9,745 bases of DNA from Candidatus Cloacimonadota bacterium (GTDB taxonomy: Bacteria > Cloacimonadota > Cloacimonadia > Cloacimonadales > TCS61): assembly GCA_021108055.1 (NCBI GenBank), contig JAIORR010000178.1, positions 1 to 9,745 of the forward strand, read 5' to 3'. Shown in pieces: positions 8,286 through 9,745 of the stretch. The notes beneath the pieces were generated by a model. It was not told where the DNA came from. It saw only the letters and a list, made by a program, of their open reading frames with translations, and ran no database searches. The position numbers and the translations under genes were made by a program. Positions within the stretch are counted from its first letter, which is position 1, and each line of letters begins with the position of its first letter.

Positions 8286-9515
8286 TTAAGAATTTCTCAA
8301 TATCTCTGTTATTTCCAATTTTGTTATTTGTTTTAAGGGAATTAGCGATGTAATGAATACTATGATCATCGATGTAAAAAGAACGATCATCCAGCTTATA
8401 AAGTTGAAAGACACATTTATCCTTTCCAGAAAATACACATCTCCCTTAAGCATATAGAACGTTTGCCAGCTCAGAAATTCAGCAATCAGCATACCGAAAA
8501 CCTGCCCCAATGATACTGCAAGCAGCGAGATTATGAGAGTCTTTCCAATAAAGATTTTTTTAAGAATTTTATTGGAAGTTCCATAAGCTTTCAGTATTCC
8601 CAGTTCCTTTCGTTTTTCTATGATGGATGTAGAAACCGAGCTTACAACGTTGAACGAGGCTATCAAAACCAGAAAGCTCAGAATAATGAATATAACCCAT
8701 TTTTCTACTTTGAGCAGTGAGAATAAATTACTATTAAAATCTATCCAGGAACTGATCTGAAATTGATATTCAAGATCAAATTCCCATTTATAAGCAAGGT
8801 AATCTGCCTTTTCGATATATTCCGGATATAATTTAACCTCGAGCATAGAATATTCATCTTCGATCGAACAGAAATCTGCTGCAGCATTTAGATCCAGAAA
8901 AATATATTTGCTGTCGTATTCATACATTCCGGATTTGTATAATCCAACGATCCTGAATTCCTGCTGTTTCGGTTTCAAGCCGAGAGGTGTGATCTGGGAA
9001 TTCATCGGACTGATCAGTTTTATGATGCCACCGATCTTTGCATTTAATTCTTCTGCCAGTTTATAACCTATTACAATATCATTTTTTTCTTTTAATTCAT
9101 ATCTTCCGTCAAATACATATTTTTTATAGGAAGTAGGTTGATCTTGTTGCTTCCAATCGATACCTCTTAAAACCGCTCCTTTTATTCTTTTTTCATAAGA
9201 AGCCATCGCCTGTGTTATGATCACTTCTGCAAAGCTTTCTACTTCTCGCTGTTCTTTTAGAAATGTACTTAACAGGACCAAATTGTCTTTATTCAGATTC
9301 TTATCATCGGAATTAAAAAAATAAATATGCGAATTCACTCCAAGGATCGTTTTTTTTAGAACAGTCTCATAACCTTCAAAAATAGATAACGCTACGGTTA
9401 ATGTTGCCACAGAGATAACTATCCCTATCACCATAAAGATGGAGTCGAAACGAAGCCACTCTCTCTTTGGCGAAAATATATATTTTCTTAAGAAATATAA
9501 AACTATTTTATTCAT
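8286..9515 (-). CDS. lolC/E: Lipoprotein-release ABC transporter permease, LolC/LolE family
   Basis: This 409-residue inner-membrane protein has the four-helix FtsX/LolC/E layout: TM1 about 25-47, a large periplasmic MacB-like domain (about 48-268), then TM2 (272-296), TM3 (326-350) and TM4 (372-394). After TM2 the segment IIEKRKELGILKAYG (298-312) is the conserved cytoplasmic coupling region that contacts the ATPase. The C-terminal piece VYFLERINVSF resembles the LolC/E segment before the last helix. It pairs with lolD, 12 bases downstream. Only one permease gene is here, so the complex may be a homodimer (as proposed for LolF-type systems) or a second permease may lie elsewhere. That is why I do not choose between lolC and lolE. 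The ATG start has no Shine-Dalgarno-like sequence; the leader directly before it is A-rich. It is the first gene of the envelope unit. Confidence 0.87.
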   Translation of the reverse strand: MNKIVLYFLRKYIFSPKREWLRFDSIFMVIGIVISVATLTVALSIFEGYETVLKKTILGVNSHIYFFNSDDKNLNKDNLVLLSTFLKEQREVESFAEVIITQAMASYEKRIKGAVLRGIDWKQQDQPTSYKKYVFDGRYELKEKNDIVIGYKLAEELNAKIGGIIKLISPMNSQITPLGLKPKQQEFRIVGLYKSGMYEYDSKYIFLDLNAAADFCSIEDEYSMLEVKLYPEYIEKADYLAYKWEFDLEYQFQISSWIDFNSNLFSLLKVEKWVIFIILSFLVLIASFNVVSSVSTSIIEKRKELGILKAYGTSNKILKKIFIGKTLIISLLAVSLGQVFGMLIAEFLSWQTFYMLKGDVYFLERINVSFNFISWMIVLFTSMIIVFITSLIPLKQITKLEITEILRNS

Positions 9516-9554
9516 TTGTGTTTATGTTTAAAATGAACTGTTTTCTGTCAATAA

Positions 9555-9583
9555 TTGTCTCTTTTATATCAAGTTAAAATAAT
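9555..9583 (+). promoter_or_regulatory. Candidate promoter for the divergent exported-protein gene
   Basis: TTGTCT (9555-9560, four of six) and AATAAT (9578-9583, five of six) are 17 bases apart. Initiation near 9590 would give a leader of about 50 bases before ATG 9642. It overlaps the opposing candidate promoter. Confidence 0.4.
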
Positions 9584-9592
9584 GCTTGCCAA
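9563..9592 (-). promoter_or_regulatory. Candidate promoter for the lol-tamB unit
   Basis: TTGGCA (9592-9587) and TATAAA (9568-9563) are separated by 18 bases, each one mismatch from the sigma-70-type consensus. Initiation would leave a leader of about 40 bases before ATG 9515. A perfect TTGACA also occurs at 9551-9546 but has no good partner. The call is by consensus only, in AT-rich DNA. Confidence 0.45.
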
Positions 9593-9629
9593 TGAGTTGT
9601 TGATTTTCGAATCTTGAACCATATTTCAT

Positions 9630-9635
9630 AGGAGG
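9630..9635 (+). promoter_or_regulatory. Strong ribosome binding site (AGGAGG)
   Basis: AGGAGG sits six bases before ATG 9642. It is the best Shine-Dalgarno match in the window and fixes the start of the partial plus-strand gene, which is too short here to show up as a long open frame. Confidence 0.85.
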
Positions 9636-9641
9636 CAAACT

Positions 9642-9745
9642 ATGACCATTTCATTCAAAGTTTTAATCGTTGTTTTTTTTACTTTCTGCATCAGTATAAT
9701 ATCTGCTACAATAATCAATGTACCTGGTGACCAACCAACTATACA
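9642..9745 (+). CDS. Exported protein, N-terminus only; probable beta-helix surface protein
   Basis: Thirty-four complete codons plus two bases are visible, and the frame is open to the window edge. The first 22 residues form a signal peptide: MTISFK, then a hydrophobic core (VLIVVFFTFCISII) ending in SA, a good signal peptidase I site. The mature start TIINVPGDQPTI (next base pair CA fits Gln or His) resembles the opening of right-handed parallel beta-helix repeat proteins, where VPxDQPTIQ introduces the first coil. Such proteins are abundant in Cloacimonadota and related phyla and often carry a C-terminal secretion tag, which cannot be checked here. The signal peptide lacks a lipobox at the cleavage site (Cys15 lies mid-core), so it is not an obvious lipoprotein. 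It is divergent from the permease gene across a 126-base spacer. Export is well supported; the fold is inference from a short motif. Confidence 0.75.
   Translation, partial: MTISFKVLIVVFFTFCISIISATIINVPGDQPTI

Noticed and set aside
7608..9515. MacB-type antibiotic efflux or FtsEX
   Set aside because: The FQFHYLLEDFT segment of the ATPase and the separate 409-residue permease with a large periplasmic domain fit Lol better. FtsX is shorter and MacB is a fused ATPase-permease.

Overview
The window looks like part of a chromosome from an AT-rich, double-membraned (diderm) bacterium. It encodes a lipoprotein-release ABC transporter (LolD with a LolC/E-type permease) and a giant TamB/AsmA-family protein, both of which imply an outer membrane. 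At the right edge begins a secreted protein whose first mature residues (TIINVPGDQPTIQ-like) resemble the start of right-handed beta-helix proteins common in Cloacimonadota and neighbouring FCB-group candidate phyla. That phylum assignment is inference from protein style, not a measured placement.

Layout, right to left on the minus strand: LolC/E permease (9515-8286), lolD (8273-7608), TamB-like protein (7592-3645), then a 122-base gap, gatE (3522-1528), gatD (1531-149) and the first 43 codons of a GAF-domain protein (129-1, running off the edge). Spacers are 12 bases (permease/lolD) and 15 bases (lolD/tamB). gatE and gatD overlap by ATGA, and gatD and the GAF gene are 19 bases apart. This suggests two tight units, an envelope unit (lol-tamB) and a tRNA-amidotransferase unit (gatE-gatD-GAF). 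They may be co-transcribed, since I see no terminator between them. On the plus strand, divergent from the permease, an exported protein gene starts at 9642 behind an excellent AGGAGG ribosome site and runs off the right edge.

The most notable content is gatD-gatE. This heterodimeric Glu-tRNA(Gln) amidotransferase is known as an archaeal hallmark; bacteria normally use GatCAB. Here it is complete, with all expected GatD catalytic residues, and it sits directly beside bacterial outer-membrane genes. Second in interest is the 126-base divergent spacer at 9516-9641, where the best promoter matches for the two directions overlap. All other open frames across these genes are antisense or out-of-frame shadows. 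There are no tRNAs, rRNAs, CRISPR arrays or insertion sequences that I can see, and no gene-free stretch over 300 bases.
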